From: Parvibaculaceae bacterium
GTDB lineage: Bacteria; Pseudomonadota; Alphaproteobacteria; Parvibaculales; Parvibaculaceae
Assembly: GCA_019636015.1 (NCBI GenBank)
Contig: JAHBYJ010000001.1
Span: 1,178,001 to 1,242,000, forward strand
Direction: 5' to 3'
Length of the DNA: 64,000 nucleotides
The notes beneath the pieces are model-generated. The model worked only from the letters and a program-made list of their open reading frames with translations. It was not told where the DNA came from and did not search any database. Below are positions 44,959-55,298 of this stretch, one piece after another. Numbering within the stretch: position 1 is the stretch's first letter; every line of letters starts with the position of its first letter. A program made the translations under genes and the position numbers.

Positions 44959-45882
44959 TCAGGCGACCTGCCCCGCGACGACGGCGGCGAAAAGAATGAG
45001 CCCGAAATCGCGGTTGGAGCGGAAAAGGCGAAGGCACCGCGCCGGATCGTTGATGTCGAGCGTGACAATCTGCCAGACGAGAAGCGCCGCGCCCACCGCG
45101 AGGAGCGGATAGAAGAAGGGGCCAAGCCCCGCCGCGGCGCCCGCTGCGGCGAAAGCGAGAAGGGCGATTCCGTAAAAGAACCACAGCCACGTCCGCGTCG
45201 CCTCGCCGAATTTCAGCGCCGTCGATTTCACCCCGATCAGCGCATCGTCTTCCTTGTCCTGATGCGCATAGATCGTGTCATAGCCGATGGTCCAGGCGAC
45301 GGCACCGAGATAAAGCAGCAGTGCCTCCGCGGATATTTCGCCATGAACCGCCGCCCATCCCATCAGCGCGCCCCAGTTGAAGGCAAGGCCGAGCACGAAT
45401 TGCGGCCAATGGGTAATGCGCTTCATGAAGGGATAGATCGCGACAAGGATCAGCGACGAGAAGCCGAGAATGATGGCGAAGGAATTGAAGGAGATGAGAA
45501 CGGCAAGGCCGATGAGGCATTGCAGCACGAGGAAGAAAAATGCGCCCGCAAGCGTCACCGCGCCGGAAGGAAGCGGGCGGGACCGCGTGCGCGCGACCGC
45601 AGCGTCGATGTTGCGGTCCACGATGTCGTTCCAGGTGCAGCCCGCCCCGCGCATGGCAACGGCACCAATGAAGAAGAGGAGAAGGAGCGTGAGCGGCGGC
45701 CAACCCTCGCTCGCGAGCGCCACGGACCACCAGCAGGGCAGCAGCAGCAGCCACCAGCCGATGGGACGGTCGAGCCGCGCCAGCCGCGCATAGGGTCGCG
45801 CCCATGAGGGCGCGTATCGGTCCACCCAGTTTTCGGGCGGTGCATCGGCCACGCGGGCCCGATCCTGATTCATCTCATCCAT
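44959..45882 (-). CDS. ubiA: 4-hydroxybenzoate octaprenyltransferase, 307 aa
   Basis: Integral membrane prenyltransferase of ubiquinone synthesis. First Asp-rich motif NDIVDRNIDA followed by RTRSRPLPSGAVT, second motif YDTIYAHQDKEDD, and PIGWWLLLLPCWWS near the N-terminus are UbiA signatures; nine hydrophobic segments. Together with the UbiD-type decarboxylase at 23971-25512 it covers two early ubiquinone steps. Confidence 0.95.
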   Translation of the reverse strand: MDEMNQDRARVADAPPENWVDRYAPSWARPYARLARLDRPIGWWLLLLPCWWSVALASEGWPPLTLLLLFFIGAVAMRGAGCTWNDIVDRNIDAAVARTRSRPLPSGAVTLAGAFFFLVLQCLIGLAVLISFNSFAIILGFSSLILVAIYPFMKRITHWPQFVLGLAFNWGALMGWAAVHGEISAEALLLYLGAVAWTIGYDTIYAHQDKEDDALIGVKSTALKFGEATRTWLWFFYGIALLAFAAAGAAAGLGPFFYPLLAVGAALLVWQIVTLDINDPARCLRLFRSNRDFGLILFAAVVAGQVA

Positions 45883-45924
45883 GGGTGAGTTCTGCCTCTG
45901 TTTCGCTCTCTATGCCACCCTCGC

Positions 45925-46419
45925 TCAGGGCAGGATGGCGATGGGGGAGGCGGGAATATCCCCGGCGATCAGCTCCGCCAGATGCTGCACCAGCGAGGTG
46001 GGGAAGATGGTCTCGGACGCCGCCTTCAATTCCGCGAGGCTCCACCAGCGTATCTCATGGATCACCTGGCGCTCGAGCTCTGTCCACCCGTCCCGGTTTA
46101 GAGAGGTTGGATCGGTTCGGGCAATGAGGAAGGTTTCCTGCATCAGCCGGTTCTTGCCATGCACGCAAAGAACATGCTCCGTGGTCCAGACGGGCGGGCC
46201 GAGCCGGACATTCGTGAGACCGGTTTCCTCCAGCACCTCCCGCATTGCCGTGGCGGCAATGTCCTCGCCGGGCTCGCTTTCGCCGCCGATCGTCACCCAA
46301 TAAGCATCGCTGAGCACCTCGCCGGCCGCATTCCCGACATTGGGGTCGTGCATCCGGATCAGGAGGAGGCGGTCCGCCGGATCGAACAGGAGGACGCGAA
46401 CGGTCTTTCGAGGCTGCAT
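45925..46419 (-). CDS. Nudix hydrolase, 164 aa
   Basis: Pyrophosphohydrolase of unknown substrate. The Nudix box GGESEPGEDIAATAMREVLEETGL (G-x5-E-x7-REVxEExG) is complete. N-terminal KTVRVLLFDPADRLLLIRMHD is the usual first strand pair. The ATG at 46419 is 21 bases from the first ATG of the divergent rsmE gene, so the two promoters must overlap or lie in the coding regions. Confidence 0.9.
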   Translation of the reverse strand: MQPRKTVRVLLFDPADRLLLIRMHDPNVGNAAGEVLSDAYWVTIGGESEPGEDIAATAMREVLEETGLTNVRLGPPVWTTEHVLCVHGKNRLMQETFLIARTDPTSLNRDGWTELERQVIHEIRWWSLAELKAASETIFPTSLVQHLAELIAGDIPASPIAILP

Positions 46420-46440
46420 CGGATTACCCGGCTGGCTGCA

Positions 46441-47268
46441 ATGACGCGAAAAACTATGGATACTCCGCCCATGAAGAATCGCGAAGACGAAGATGGTCCG
46501 GATGAGAACCCCCGCTCCGCAAGCGGCAAGGCGCGGCTCTATATAGAAGAGAGCCTTGGCGCCGGGACGAGTCTGACGCTGGAGAAGGACCAGTCGCATT
46601 ACCTCGTGAACGTGCTCCGCATGGGGGAAGGCGACCGCGTGCTTCTCTTCAACGGGCGCGACGGCGAATGGGCGGCGCGGATCGTGGAAGCCCACAAGAA
46701 GAACTGCGTGCTGGCGCTGGAAAGCCGCACGCGGGCGCAGGAACCTCTCCCCGACATCTGGCTTCTCTTCGCGCCGGTGAAGCGAGCCCGCCTCGATTTC
46801 ATCGCCCAGAAGGCCACGGAAATGGGCGCCGCCGTCATTCAGCCGGTGATGACGGAGCGCACGGTGGTGACGCGCCTCAAGGACGAGCGGCTGCAGGCGA
46901 ACGCCGTGGAAGCAGCCGAACAATGCGGCCTGGTCGCGGTGCCCGAGGTGCGCGAGGCGGAGAAACTCTCGAATCTTCTCGCAAGCTGGAACAAGACCGC
47001 GCCGGGGCGGTTGATCTTGTTCTGCGATGAGAACGAAGGGCCCGGCGCGACGCACAAGGCGCTCGAACGGCTCGCAGCGGAGGGAAAGAAGGGTGCGCCG
47101 TTCGCGGTGCTCATCGGCCCGGAGGGCGGCTTTTCCCCCGCCGAGCGCGATATGCTCCGTAAGCGGAGCGATACGCTCGCGATCTCCCTCGGGCCCCGCA
47201 TCATGCGGGCTGACACGGCCGCCATCGCCGCGCTGTCGGCGGTGGGACTGATGCTGGGAGACTGGTAG
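46441..47268 (+). CDS. rsmE: 16S rRNA (uracil(1498)-N3)-methyltransferase, 275 aa
   Basis: SPOUT-class methyltransferase acting on U1498. PUA-like N-terminus RLYIEESLGAG, DQSHYLVNVLRMGEGDRVLLFNGRDGEW; the SAM knot LIGPEGGFSPAERDML and ISLGPRIMRADTAAIAAL are diagnostic. ATGs at 46441, 46456 and 46471 are in frame and none has a clear ribosome site; the acidic region before RLYIEE is not conserved in the family, so 46471 is equally possible. Confidence 0.94.
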   Translation: MTRKTMDTPPMKNREDEDGPDENPRSASGKARLYIEESLGAGTSLTLEKDQSHYLVNVLRMGEGDRVLLFNGRDGEWAARIVEAHKKNCVLALESRTRAQEPLPDIWLLFAPVKRARLDFIAQKATEMGAAVIQPVMTERTVVTRLKDERLQANAVEAAEQCGLVAVPEVREAEKLSNLLASWNKTAPGRLILFCDENEGPGATHKALERLAAEGKKGAPFAVLIGPEGGFSPAERDMLRKRSDTLAISLGPRIMRADTAAIAALSAVGLMLGDW

Positions 47269-47396
47269 CCGCCCCTAATCCGCATGGAACCCGGTGGAAC
47301 CCGAAGGCGTTTATTACCCGGACGGTCTCTGCCCGCGGCGCGGCTCGCGTGGAAGGTCTGTCCCGTTCAATTGTCGAAGAGGAAGGAATTCGCGCC

Positions 47397-47984
47397 ATGC
47401 GCGTGCTGGTCGTCTATTGCCATCCGAGGCCCGAGAGTTTCACCGCCGCCATGCGCGATGCCGTGGTGGAGGGGCTCCATCAGGCGGGCCACGAGACGCA
47501 GGTCGTCGATCTCTATGCCGAGAATTTCGATCCGCGTATGAGCGCGGAAGAGCACGCGTCCTATGAGGACCCGTCGACCAACGGCAAGGGCCTCGAGCAT
47601 TATGCCGATGAGCTTCGTGCGACCGAGGGCATCGTCTTCGTCTTCCCGACCTGGTGGTACGACATGCCCGCCATGCTCAAGGGCTGGCTCGACCGCGTCT
47701 GGGTGCCGGGCGTCGCATTCGATCTTCGCGATGGAAAGATGATCGAACCCAAGCTCCAGAACATCCGGTTCATGGGCGCGGTGACGAGTTGCGGCGCGCC
47801 CTGGTGGTGGTCGAAACTGGTGGGCGAGCCGCACCGCCGCATCCTGATGCGCGGTATGCGCGCGCTCTGCGCCAGGACCTGCCGTCAGGTCTGGCTCGGC
47901 TGCTACCAGATGGATCATTCGACGCCCAAAAAGCGCGCGACCTTCCTCGCTGCCGTGCGCCGCCGCATGGCGCGGGTTGTCTGA
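47397..47984 (+). CDS. NAD(P)H-dependent quinone oxidoreductase (flavodoxin-like), 195 aa
   Basis: FMN/FAD two-electron reductase of the NQO1/MdaB/KefF group. MRVLVVYCHPRPESFTAAM is the flavin phosphate loop; FVFPTWWYDMPAMLKGWLDRVWVPGVAF is the characteristic quinone-site segment. Start at 47397 preceded by GGAAGGA at about 10 bases. Probably protects against quinones and electrophiles; sits before the glutathione gene gshA. Confidence 0.9.
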   Translation: MRVLVVYCHPRPESFTAAMRDAVVEGLHQAGHETQVVDLYAENFDPRMSAEEHASYEDPSTNGKGLEHYADELRATEGIVFVFPTWWYDMPAMLKGWLDRVWVPGVAFDLRDGKMIEPKLQNIRFMGAVTSCGAPWWWSKLVGEPHRRILMRGMRALCARTCRQVWLGCYQMDHSTPKKRATFLAAVRRRMARVV

Positions 47985-48030
47985 GCCGGGCAGGCCGCCC
48001 GCGGTTCCCCCTCACTCTCGAATCGCTCCA

Positions 48031-48052
48031 GACAGGCTGTCCAGAGCCTGTC
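48031..48052. repeat. Dyad in the gap before gshA
   Basis: Perfect inverted repeat GACAGGCT-N6-AGCCTGTC, 47 bases after the quinone reductase stop. It could end that transcript, though only CTTCT follows the stem, or be an operator for gshA. The remaining gap (47985-48225) shows nothing else I can support. Confidence 0.4.
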
Positions 48053-48225
48053 CTTCTGCGTAGATTCCCTGTTGAATTTTGATCGCTCATTGGCGCTTGC
48101 CATGAACCATGGGCGCTCCTACATCTGGGCAACGCCGGGGCAGGCTGGTGCCGGTGCGTGTGAGGACCGGGGCCGGGCAGATCGAAGGCCCGCTCGAACA
48201 AGGTCCGTGGAGGAAAGGGGCTCGC

Positions 48226-49590
48226 ATGAGCATTCTCGTTGCCGGGCCCGAGCCCATTACCGACCGTCGCGACCTCGTGGCCGCGCTGGAGCGCGGAAAC
48301 AAGCCGCGTGCCGATTGGCGCATAGGCACCGAGCACGAGAAGTTTCCCTTCTGTACGAAAAACCTGACGCCGATCCCCTATGGCGGCGATCATGGTATCC
48401 GCGCCATGCTGGAAGGGTTGCAGCGCTTTGGCTGGACACCGATCCTCGAAGGCGAAACGCTGATCGGCCTCGAAAGCGAGAAGAGCGGAAACATCTCGCT
48501 GGAGCCCGGCGGCCAGTTCGAACTGTCCGGCGCGCCGCTCGAAACGCTGCACCAGACCTGCGCGGAGCTGCACGACCATCTGGCGCAGGTGAAGGAAGTG
48601 GGCGCCGAACACGGCATCGGCTTTCTCGGCCTCGGCTTCACGCCGAACTGGCGCCGCGACGAAATTCCCGTCATGCCCAAGGGCCGCTACAAGATCATGA
48701 CGGAATACATGAAGAAGGTCGGGACCATGGGTCTCGACATGATGTACCGCTCCTGCACGGTGCAGGTGAACCTCGATTTCGCGTCGGAAGCGGACATGGT
48801 GAAGAAACTGCGCGTGGGCATTGCGCTGCAGCCGGTCGCGACAGCGATCTTCGCGAACTCTCCGTTCACGGAAGGAAAGCCGAACGGTTATCTCTCCTAC
48901 CGCTCCCATGTCTGGACCGATACGGACAATCAGCGCGCGGGCATGGTGCCCTTCGTCTTCGAGGATGGCTTCGGCTTCGAACGCTGGGTGGACTATGCGC
49001 TCGATGTGCCGATGTATTTCGTCTATCGCGACGGCAAATATATCGATGCGACGGGACAGAGCTTCCGCGATTTTCTTGAGGGCCGCCTGCCGGCGCTGCC
49101 CGGCGAAATGCCGACGCGAGGCGATTGGAACAATCACCTGACGACGATCTTCCCCGAGGCGCGCATCAAGAACTACATGGAAATGCGCGGCGCAGATGGC
49201 GGCCCCTGGGCGCGTATTTGCGCGCTGCCGGCTTTCTGGGTGGGGCTGCTCTACGACCAGTCCTCGCTCGATGCGGCTTGGGATCTCGTGAAGGACTGGA
49301 CGGCGGAAGAGCGCCAGACGCTGCGCGACAAGGTGGCGAAGCACGGTCTCCACACGCCGTTCCGTGGCGGCACGCTGCTCGATGTGGCGCGCAGGGCCGT
49401 GGCGATTTCCCGCGCCGGGCTCGATGCGCGCGCAAACGGCGATGGCGTCGGCGCGAGCGAGGCGATCCATCTCCGCGCCGTGGAAGAAATCGTCGAGAAA
49501 GGCAAGTCGCCCGCCGAGGAAATGCTCGAGCTCTATCACGGCCGCTGGGGCGGCTCGGTCGATCCGGTGTTCAAGGAATACGCGTTCTGA
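48226..49590 (+). CDS. gshA: Glutamate-cysteine ligase (plant/alphaproteobacterial type), 454 aa
   Basis: First step of glutathione synthesis. [61 protein letters not shown] and [11 protein letters not shown] are hallmarks of the class shared by plants and alphaproteobacteria (GCS2-like). GGAGGAAAGGGG precedes the ATG at 48226; the frame is open further upstream but without homology. The plant enzyme's redox-switch cysteines cannot be judged here. Confidence 0.96.
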   Translation: MSILVAGPEPITDRRDLVAALERGNKPRADWRIGTEHEKFPFCTKNLTPIPYGGDHGIRAMLEGLQRFGWTPILEGETLIGLESEKSGNISLEPGGQFELSGAPLETLHQTCAELHDHLAQVKEVGAEHGIGFLGLGFTPNWRRDEIPVMPKGRYKIMTEYMKKVGTMGLDMMYRSCTVQVNLDFASEADMVKKLRVGIALQPVATAIFANSPFTEGKPNGYLSYRSHVWTDTDNQRAGMVPFVFEDGFGFERWVDYALDVPMYFVYRDGKYIDATGQSFRDFLEGRLPALPGEMPTRGDWNNHLTTIFPEARIKNYMEMRGADGGPWARICALPAFWVGLLYDQSSLDAAWDLVKDWTAEERQTLRDKVAKHGLHTPFRGGTLLDVARRAVAISRAGLDARANGDGVGASEAIHLRAVEEIVEKGKSPAEEMLELYHGRWGGSVDPVFKEYAF

Positions 49591-49620
49591 CGTAACCACC
49601 AAAGGCAGGGGACAAGCCGC

Positions 49621-50004
49621 ATGTTCAGCCATGTCACCATCGGTGCCGACGAGCCGGAGAAGCTCGAAGGCTTTTATGACGCGGTGCTGGCAGCTCTCGG
49701 TATCGCTCCCTTCTTCAAACTGCCGGGAACGCTTTCCTATGGCACGGCGGCGGGACCGAAGGTCTTTGTGCTGAAACCCTTTGACGGCAAGGCGCATGTG
49801 CCGGGCAATGGTGGCCATGTCGCTTTCCTCGCGCCGGACCGTGCTTCGGTCGATACCTTTCATGCAAAGGCGCTCGAAATGGGTGGCACCAGCGAAGGCG
49901 CGCCGGGCCTGAGGCCCCATTACCATCCGAATTATTACGGCACCTATGTACGGGACCCCGCAGGCAACAAGCTGCAAGCGGTCTGCCACAGCAAGAAGGG
50001 ATGA
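49621..50004 (+). CDS. VOC superfamily (glyoxalase-like) protein, 127 aa
   Basis: Vicinal-oxygen-chelate fold of two beta-alpha-beta-beta-beta modules; MFSHVTIGADEPEKLEGFYDAVLAALG and YYGTYVRDPAGNKLQAVCH are typical, with His4 and the His/Glu positions only partly kept. Function unknown; possibly lactoylglutathione-lyase-like given its place after gshA. Stop and next start overlap (ATGA 50001-50004). Confidence 0.88.
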   Translation: MFSHVTIGADEPEKLEGFYDAVLAALGIAPFFKLPGTLSYGTAAGPKVFVLKPFDGKAHVPGNGGHVAFLAPDRASVDTFHAKALEMGGTSEGAPGLRPHYHPNYYGTYVRDPAGNKLQAVCHSKKG

Positions 50005-50504
50005 GGCGCATCCTCATCATCGGCTGCTCGGGCGGCGGCAAGTCGACGCTTGCGCGGAAGCTCGGCGAGAGACTTTCGCTGCCCGTGACGCATTTGGACA
50101 AGCTCTGGTGGCAGCCGGGCTGGGTCGAGCTGGGCCATGAAGCCTTCCTGCCGATCATCGAAAATCTGGTGGCCGGGGATGGCTGGGTGATCGATGGCAA
50201 CTACTCCGACACGTTTCCCATGCGCTTGGCGCGCGCCGACACGGTGATCTGGATCGAGCGTTCGCGGCTTCAGAATCTCATCCGCGCCTTTGGCAGGTTC
50301 CTGTTGCTGCGCGGCACCGTGCGGCCGGATGTCGGTGAAGGCTGTCCCGAGAAGTTCGACCTCGAATTCGCGCGCTACATCTGGAATTACAACCGCGACG
50401 TAGCCCCGCGCATGGAAGCGGCAATCCGCGAATTCGGAGCTCACGTAAACTTCATACGCTTGCGGAGCGATACGGATATCGCGAATTTTCTTGAGACGCT
50501 TTAG
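50001..50504 (+). CDS. P-loop nucleoside kinase-like protein (FlaR/topology modulation type), 167 aa
   Basis: Small AAA/adenylate-kinase-fold NTPase. Walker A GCSGGGKSTLARKLGERL at the N-terminus; HLDKLWWQPGW and WVIDGNYSDTF are the substrate-lid features of the family often labelled topology modulation protein. The function is not established. Translation is coupled to the VOC gene; the gene converges with tldD and overlaps it by 4 bases. Confidence 0.86.
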   Translation: MRRILIIGCSGGGKSTLARKLGERLSLPVTHLDKLWWQPGWVELGHEAFLPIIENLVAGDGWVIDGNYSDTFPMRLARADTVIWIERSRLQNLIRAFGRFLLLRGTVRPDVGEGCPEKFDLEFARYIWNYNRDVAPRMEAAIREFGAHVNFIRLRSDTDIANFLETL

Positions 50505-51934
50505 GCCGCCCGCGCCGTCCCGCCCACGGTGAGGCCCTTCACGAGCAGCGTTGGCTGGCCGACGCCGACGGGGACGCCTTGTCCCGCCTTGCCGCAAGTG
50601 CCGATGCCGGGATCGAGCGCCATGTCGTTGCCGATCATGGTAACGCGTGTGAGAACATCCGGCCCGTTGCCGATCAGCGTCGCGCCTTTGACAGGGCGCG
50701 TCACGCGGCCATCCTCGATCATATAGGCCTCGGTGCAGGTAAAGACGAACTTGCCGGACGTGATGTCGACCTGCCCGCCGCCGAAGGAGACGGCATAAAG
50801 GCCCCTCTTCACCGAGGCGAGAATTTCGCCGGGTTCGTGGCTGCCAGAGAGCATGTAGGTGTTGGTCATGCGCGGCATGGGCTGATGCGCATAGGATTCG
50901 CGCCGGCCGTTACCCGTCGGCGTCATGCCCATGAGGCGCGCATTGAGCCTGTCCTGCATATAGCCCTTGAGAATACCGTCCTCGATCAGCACCGTGCGTG
51001 ACGTCGGCGTGCCTTCATCGTCGATGGTCAGCGAGCCGCGCCGGTCTGCCAGCGTGCCGTCATCGACGACCGTGATGCCGGGCGCGGCGACGCGGCTCCC
51101 CATAAGTCCTGCAAAGGCGGAGGTCTTCTTGCGGTTGAAATCGCCTTCGAGCCCGTGGCCGATCGCTTCATGGAGCAAGATGCCGGGCCAGCCGGGGCCG
51201 AGCACCACATCCATTTCGCCGGCGGGGGCGGGCACGCTTTCGAGATTGACGAGCGCCTGGCGCAGCGCTTCGTCCACCTGTCCCTGCCAGCGCGCGGGAT
51301 CGATGAACACGTCATAGCCCATGCGGCCGCCGACGCCGAAGGACCCCGTCTCCTGCCGGTCGCCTTCGCCTGCCACGATGGCGACGTTGAGGCGGACGAG
51401 GGGGCGGATGTCCCGCAGCGACGAACCGTCTGCGCGGATGATCTCGACCGCCTGCCACTCTCCCGCAAGCGAGGCGGAGACCTGTTGCACGCGCTTATCC
51501 TTCGCGCGGGCATAGGCGTCGATCTCTGCGAGGAGCTTCACCTTCTCCTCGAAGCTCTGCGCGCCCAACGGGTTTTCGTCCGAGTAGAGATGCGTGTTGG
51601 TGCGGGCGGGGCCTTCCGCCGCGACGCCGGTGTGACCTGTCTTCACCGCCTGCACGGCGTCGCTCGCGCGCCTCAGCGCCGCTTCGGAAAATTCCGAGGC
51701 ATGGGCATAGCCCGTCGCCTCGCCCGCGACGCATCTGAGGCCGAAGCCCTGATTGGTATCGAAACTCGCGGTCTTGAGGCGGCCATCGTCGAAGCCGAGG
51801 GCTTCCGACTGGCGGAACTCCATGAAGAGCTCGCCGTCATCGGCGCCATTCAGCGTGTCGCCGACAAGCGAGGAGACGCGCGCACGGTCAAGCCCGGTGC
51901 GGGTGAAGAAAAGGTCGTCGGAAGAAGCGGTCAT
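50501..51934 (-). CDS. tldD: Metalloprotease TldD, 477 aa
   Basis: Catalytic subunit of the TldD/PmbA peptidase. ILLHEAIGHGLEGDFN contains the HExxxH zinc motif; the C-terminal cysteine region GIGTCGKAGQGVPVGVGQPTLLVKGLTVGGT is characteristic. Partner pmbA is at 21617-22978. The position just upstream of the cox operon (opposite strand) is common in this class. Confidence 0.95.
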   Translation of the reverse strand: MTASSDDLFFTRTGLDRARVSSLVGDTLNGADDGELFMEFRQSEALGFDDGRLKTASFDTNQGFGLRCVAGEATGYAHASEFSEAALRRASDAVQAVKTGHTGVAAEGPARTNTHLYSDENPLGAQSFEEKVKLLAEIDAYARAKDKRVQQVSASLAGEWQAVEIIRADGSSLRDIRPLVRLNVAIVAGEGDRQETGSFGVGGRMGYDVFIDPARWQGQVDEALRQALVNLESVPAPAGEMDVVLGPGWPGILLHEAIGHGLEGDFNRKKTSAFAGLMGSRVAAPGITVVDDGTLADRRGSLTIDDEGTPTSRTVLIEDGILKGYMQDRLNARLMGMTPTGNGRRESYAHQPMPRMTNTYMLSGSHEPGEILASVKRGLYAVSFGGGQVDITSGKFVFTCTEAYMIEDGRVTRPVKGATLIGNGPDVLTRVTMIGNDMALDPGIGTCGKAGQGVPVGVGQPTLLVKGLTVGGTARAA

Positions 51935-51958
51935 TCTCGGTCCAATATGAGAGAGGCC

Positions 51959-52354
51959 TCAGCGCGCGAGCCATTCCTCGACCGGCACAAGCCGGCGCGG
52001 CAGCCCGGAAAGGTCGCAGGGCACGATATGCGGCGAGCAGCTATAGAGCGGATACTGAGTCACCTTGAGTGAGGCAAGGTCCACCAGAAAGACGCCGTTG
52101 ATCCGGCCGAACCAGTCGTCCCATTCGACGAAGCGCCAGTTTTCCCAGCCGGGCGGAGGCGGGGCGACCACATCGCCCACGAGATCGGGATGCGCAGCGC
52201 AGAAACCGACGACGCAGCGGCCGGGGTCGCGGGGGTCGAGCCAGGGGGCCGCCTCGGACAGGAGCTCGGGCGCCGCGCCGCCATTCTGCGGCAGCAGCAG
52301 CCCACAGGAAATCCGGTGGCCGAGATGGAAATGGATGAGCGCCTCGTCGCGCAT
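51959..52354 (-). CDS. Hypothetical protein, 131 aa
   Basis: I do not recognise a family. The product is soluble, rich in Pro and Trp in the middle (APPPPGWENWRFVEWDDWFGRINGVFLVDL), with a C-terminal PRRLVPVEEWLA. GCAGG lies near the ATG at 52354. It ends 24 bases before the tldD start on the same strand, so it may be co-transcribed. Codon usage looks like that of neighbours, but no independent support for translation is visible. Confidence 0.5.
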   Translation of the reverse strand: MRDEALIHFHLGHRISCGLLLPQNGGAAPELLSEAAPWLDPRDPGRCVVGFCAAHPDLVGDVVAPPPPGWENWRFVEWDDWFGRINGVFLVDLASLKVTQYPLYSCSPHIVPCDLSGLPRRLVPVEEWLAR

Positions 52355-52726
52355 GAGCCTGCGATTCTCCCTGCGAAATATCCAACCATAACTCTAGGAC
52401 TTTTCGCCGCCGGATAAAGGCCCGAACCGGAATTTCACCCGCCTCGCCTCCGGAAGCCCGGATTCGCCCGGTTATTGTGGCAAAACGTCGCAAAACCACA
52501 GGCCGACTGTGGTTTGTCGCCGCACCTTGTCTATACTCGGCGCTCGAGTCGTCCGCCCGTGGATGACGAGGGAAAGCGGCGCCGGTAGACGAAAAATAAC
52601 CAAGGCGGCGTCGAGCCTTGCGGGCGGCTTCGCTTTGTGGTTTCTGACGCCCAACCGCCGCAGCCCGCCCGAGAGGCCGGGCGCGGAGGTCGGTCCGGAC
52701 GTTGAATTGACTAGCTGGGGACAAGC
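52355..52726 (+). other. Leader/promoter region of the cox operon
   Basis: 372 bases without a convincing gene. It contains the perfect dyad at 52493-52515, a possible -10 box TATACT at 52532-52537 with only a weak -35 (TGGTTT 16 bases before), and about 180 bases of untranslated leader up to coxB. Part of it would also hold the promoter of the divergent ORF at 51959-52354. Confidence 0.5.
52493..52515. promoter_or_regulatory. Operator-like palindrome upstream of the cox operon
   Basis: Perfect 9-bp arms AAACCACAG and CTGTGGTTT with a 5-base spacer, located 16 bases upstream of the candidate -10 box TATACT. Size, symmetry and place fit a binding site for a dimeric regulator; which one is unknown. 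Confidence 0.55.
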
Positions 52727-53560
52727 ATGCGGTTTCTGAACGGAATTGGCCTTTACGCTGTCGCATTCGTGGCGACGCTTTTCAGTGGCGCCATGGCGCA
52801 TGCGGCGCCGGTCGATCGCGGCATCGGTCTCCAGGAACCGGTGACGGAAGTGGCGCGGGACATCATTTCCTTCCACAACCTGCTGCTGACGCTGATCACG
52901 GCGATCGTGGTCTTCGTTCTCCTGCTGCTCATCATCGTGATGGTGCGCTTCAACCGCCGCGCCAACCCGACCCCGTCCAAGACGACGCATAACACGCTGC
53001 TCGAAGTGGCATGGACGGTCCTGCCGGTGATGATCCTCGTCATCATCGCGGTTCCCTCCTTCCGCCTCCTCTACAAGCAGGTGGTGATCCCCGAGCCGGA
53101 AATCACGGTCAAGGCCGTCGGCTACCAGTGGTATTGGGGCTATGAGTATCCCGATCACGGCGACATCGCGATCATCTCGAACATGGTCGAGGAAGCCGAT
53201 CTCCAGCCCGGTCAGCCGCGCCTTCTCGCGGCCGACGAGGCGATGGTCGTGCCGGTGAACACCACCGTCCGCGTGATCGTGACGGCGGCGGACGTGATCC
53301 ATGCCTTCGCTGTGCCGCCCTTCGGCGTCAAGATCGACGCCATCCCGGGCCGCCTGAACGAAACCTGGTTCCGCGCCGAGAAGACCGGCATGTATTACGG
53401 CCAGTGCTCGGAACTCTGCGGCACGCGCCACGCTTTCATGCCGATCAACGTGCTGGTCGTCACCCAGGAAGAATTCGAGGCGTGGACCGAGCAGCAGCAG
53501 GCTGCCGCCGCAAACGACAATGTGAAGGTCGCTGAACTCGCGGGCACCGAGCGGCGCTGA
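52727..53560 (+). CDS. coxB: Cytochrome c oxidase subunit II, 277 aa
   Basis: Carries the CuA centre that accepts electrons from cytochrome c. Signal peptide up to AMAHAA; two membrane helices (about 50-72 and 92-112); CuA ligands complete: His192 and the CSELCGTRHAFM box with Cys227, Glu229, Cys231, His235 and Met238. WYWGYEYP-type aromatic patch (YQWYWGYEY) is the cytochrome c docking path. No fused cytochrome c domain, so this is an aa3 rather than caa3 enzyme. First gene of the operon. Confidence 0.97.
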   Translation: MRFLNGIGLYAVAFVATLFSGAMAHAAPVDRGIGLQEPVTEVARDIISFHNLLLTLITAIVVFVLLLLIIVMVRFNRRANPTPSKTTHNTLLEVAWTVLPVMILVIIAVPSFRLLYKQVVIPEPEITVKAVGYQWYWGYEYPDHGDIAIISNMVEEADLQPGQPRLLAADEAMVVPVNTTVRVIVTAADVIHAFAVPPFGVKIDAIPGRLNETWFRAEKTGMYYGQCSELCGTRHAFMPINVLVVTQEEFEAWTEQQQAAAANDNVKVAELAGTERR

Positions 53561-53588
53561 AGCGTTCCGCATCAACCGTCGATAGTGA

Positions 53589-55220
<1,632 letters not shown>

Positions 55221-55226
55221 CAAGCC

Positions 55227-55256
55227 GCTCCGGCCGGGTCCATTCCCGGCCGGAGC
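55227..55256 (+). terminator. Strong hairpin between coxA and ctaB
   Basis: Perfect 12-bp stem GCTCCGGCCGGG / CCCGGCCGGAGC with loop TCCATT, starting 6 bases after the coxA stop, followed by CCTTTC. The T-tract is weak, so it may act as a partial terminator or mRNA-stabilising element that keeps coxBA message above the downstream genes. Confidence 0.7.
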
Positions 55257-55298
55257 CCTTTCGCCACTGGCTCACAATTAGAGACGTAAAGCGCATCG

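Noticed and set aside
47770..49989. Very long open frame on the minus strand, opposite gshA and its neighbours
   Set aside because: It is the antisense shadow of gshA and the flanking genes; the translation is Arg/His/Ala-rich low-complexity sequence without family motifs, while the plus strand encodes a clear glutamate-cysteine ligase.
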